Assembly: GCA_013399115.1 (NCBI GenBank)
Contig: VXAA01001394.1
Span: 414,366-478,365, forward strand
Reading direction: 5' to 3'
DNA from: Anseranas semipalmata
Lineage: Eukaryota > Chordata > Aves > Anseriformes > Anseranatidae
Length of the DNA stretch: 64,000 bases
Shown: one piece after another, positions 63,563 to 64,000 of the stretch
Numbering within the stretch: position 1 is the stretch's first letter
Layout of the letters: the number at the start of each line of letters is the position of its first letter
The notes under the pieces: model-generated
The model's input: the letters and a program-made list of their open reading frames with translations, nothing else
What the model was told of the DNA's origin: nothing
Databases searched by the model: none
Translations under genes and position numbers: made by a program

Positions 63563-64000
63563 GATTCTGTCACTTCTCACCCCCTTTTGCACTGTTCATA
63601 TTCTAGATCTCCCCGGCTCCCTACCTCATTTTCACAGCAGTATACACTTTTCTCTGTCATTGTAAAGCAATCTACCTCTCACTTCACTTGCTTTGAAGTG
63701 CTTCCATTACATCCCAGTTTTCTCCAGTGCTTCAGGTTCAAGTTAGTAATGTAACAACTGAAGTGATAAACAAAAGTAATCTTTTCATCCCAGCAGCACT
63801 GCTGCTTTCCATCAACAGCCTGACTGTTTCTTGAGTAAGCCCCTCTGCACCTGTCTGCTCTTTATTTGGGAAACACATCACACACGCAAGCAGCACAGCT
63901 TGGCTTCTGGGACCCTTTGTCTAGCCCCTTCTAGAGAGATCTCTAATAAGAAGCTGATTTGAAGACTGTTAGGCAGGTAGCTGGCCAGGATTATTTACAC

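Larger units (their letters stand above)
59661..64000. other. AT-rich non-coding stretch, no gene recognised
   Basis: Open frames reach 105 codons (63045-63362 plus; 61859-62173 plus is 104) without recognisable domains. It contains the A-rich repeats listed separately and a 17-bp duplication near the end. I see no RNA gene or mobile element. Confidence 0.7.

Noticed and set aside
1..64000. Search by eye for CRISPR arrays, proviruses, operons and known microRNA or small RNA genes
   Set aside because: No regularly spaced repeats, no paired long terminal repeats or viral-type reading frames, no dense coding. The few known microRNA, U6 and tRNA signatures I looked for were not found; a full computational search could still find small RNAs.

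Overview
This window reads as non-coding vertebrate DNA, most likely from a bird or another sauropsid. The composition is AT-rich, with many homopolymer tracts, stop codons in every frame, isolated CpG-rich islets and GT/AG splice-like signals. There are no operons or bacterial-type coding density. I see no Alu or L1 sequence. The only interspersed-repeat remnants I can argue for are two decayed CR1-like 3' ends (about 33425-33475 and 39958-40030), which fits a sauropsid genome. The species assignment is an inference. There is one 27-base N gap (37916-37942) and two single Ns, as expected of a draft vertebrate assembly.

I find no confident protein-coding gene. The longest open frame is 167 codons (45608-46111, minus) and resembles no family I know. 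The other open frames are short, usually overlap open frames on the other strand, and lack recognisable domains. Several stretches combine an open frame with plausible splice sites. They are listed as low-confidence candidate exons: minus strand 58819-58857, 56407-56550, 48625-48805, 23439-23570 and 4390-4521; plus strand 24157-24281, 31797-31888 and 49789-49940. None of their translations matches a family I can name.

Layout: 1-28 kb is AT-rich, with many T tracts and very few A tracts on the plus strand, plus one CpG islet (16070-16270). 24-28 kb holds the longest T tract (37 T), a candidate terminal exon and a strong G-quadruplex motif. 29.8 kb has a compact cluster of transcription-factor-like motifs. 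28-53 kb is repeat-poor AT-rich DNA with the gap, the CR1 relics and the best-supported candidate exons. 53.5-59.7 kb is different: GC-rich, with several CpG-rich islets, a perfect 27-bp tandem duplication, a CTCF-like motif and consensus minus-strand splice donors. 59.7-64 kb returns to plain AT-rich sequence.

The simplest reading is one or more long introns or intergenic DNA with scattered regulatory elements. A more speculative reading is a minus-strand transcript starting at the CpG islet near 59.5 kb. I see no CRISPR array, RNA gene, intact transposon, provirus or undescribed multi-gene system.
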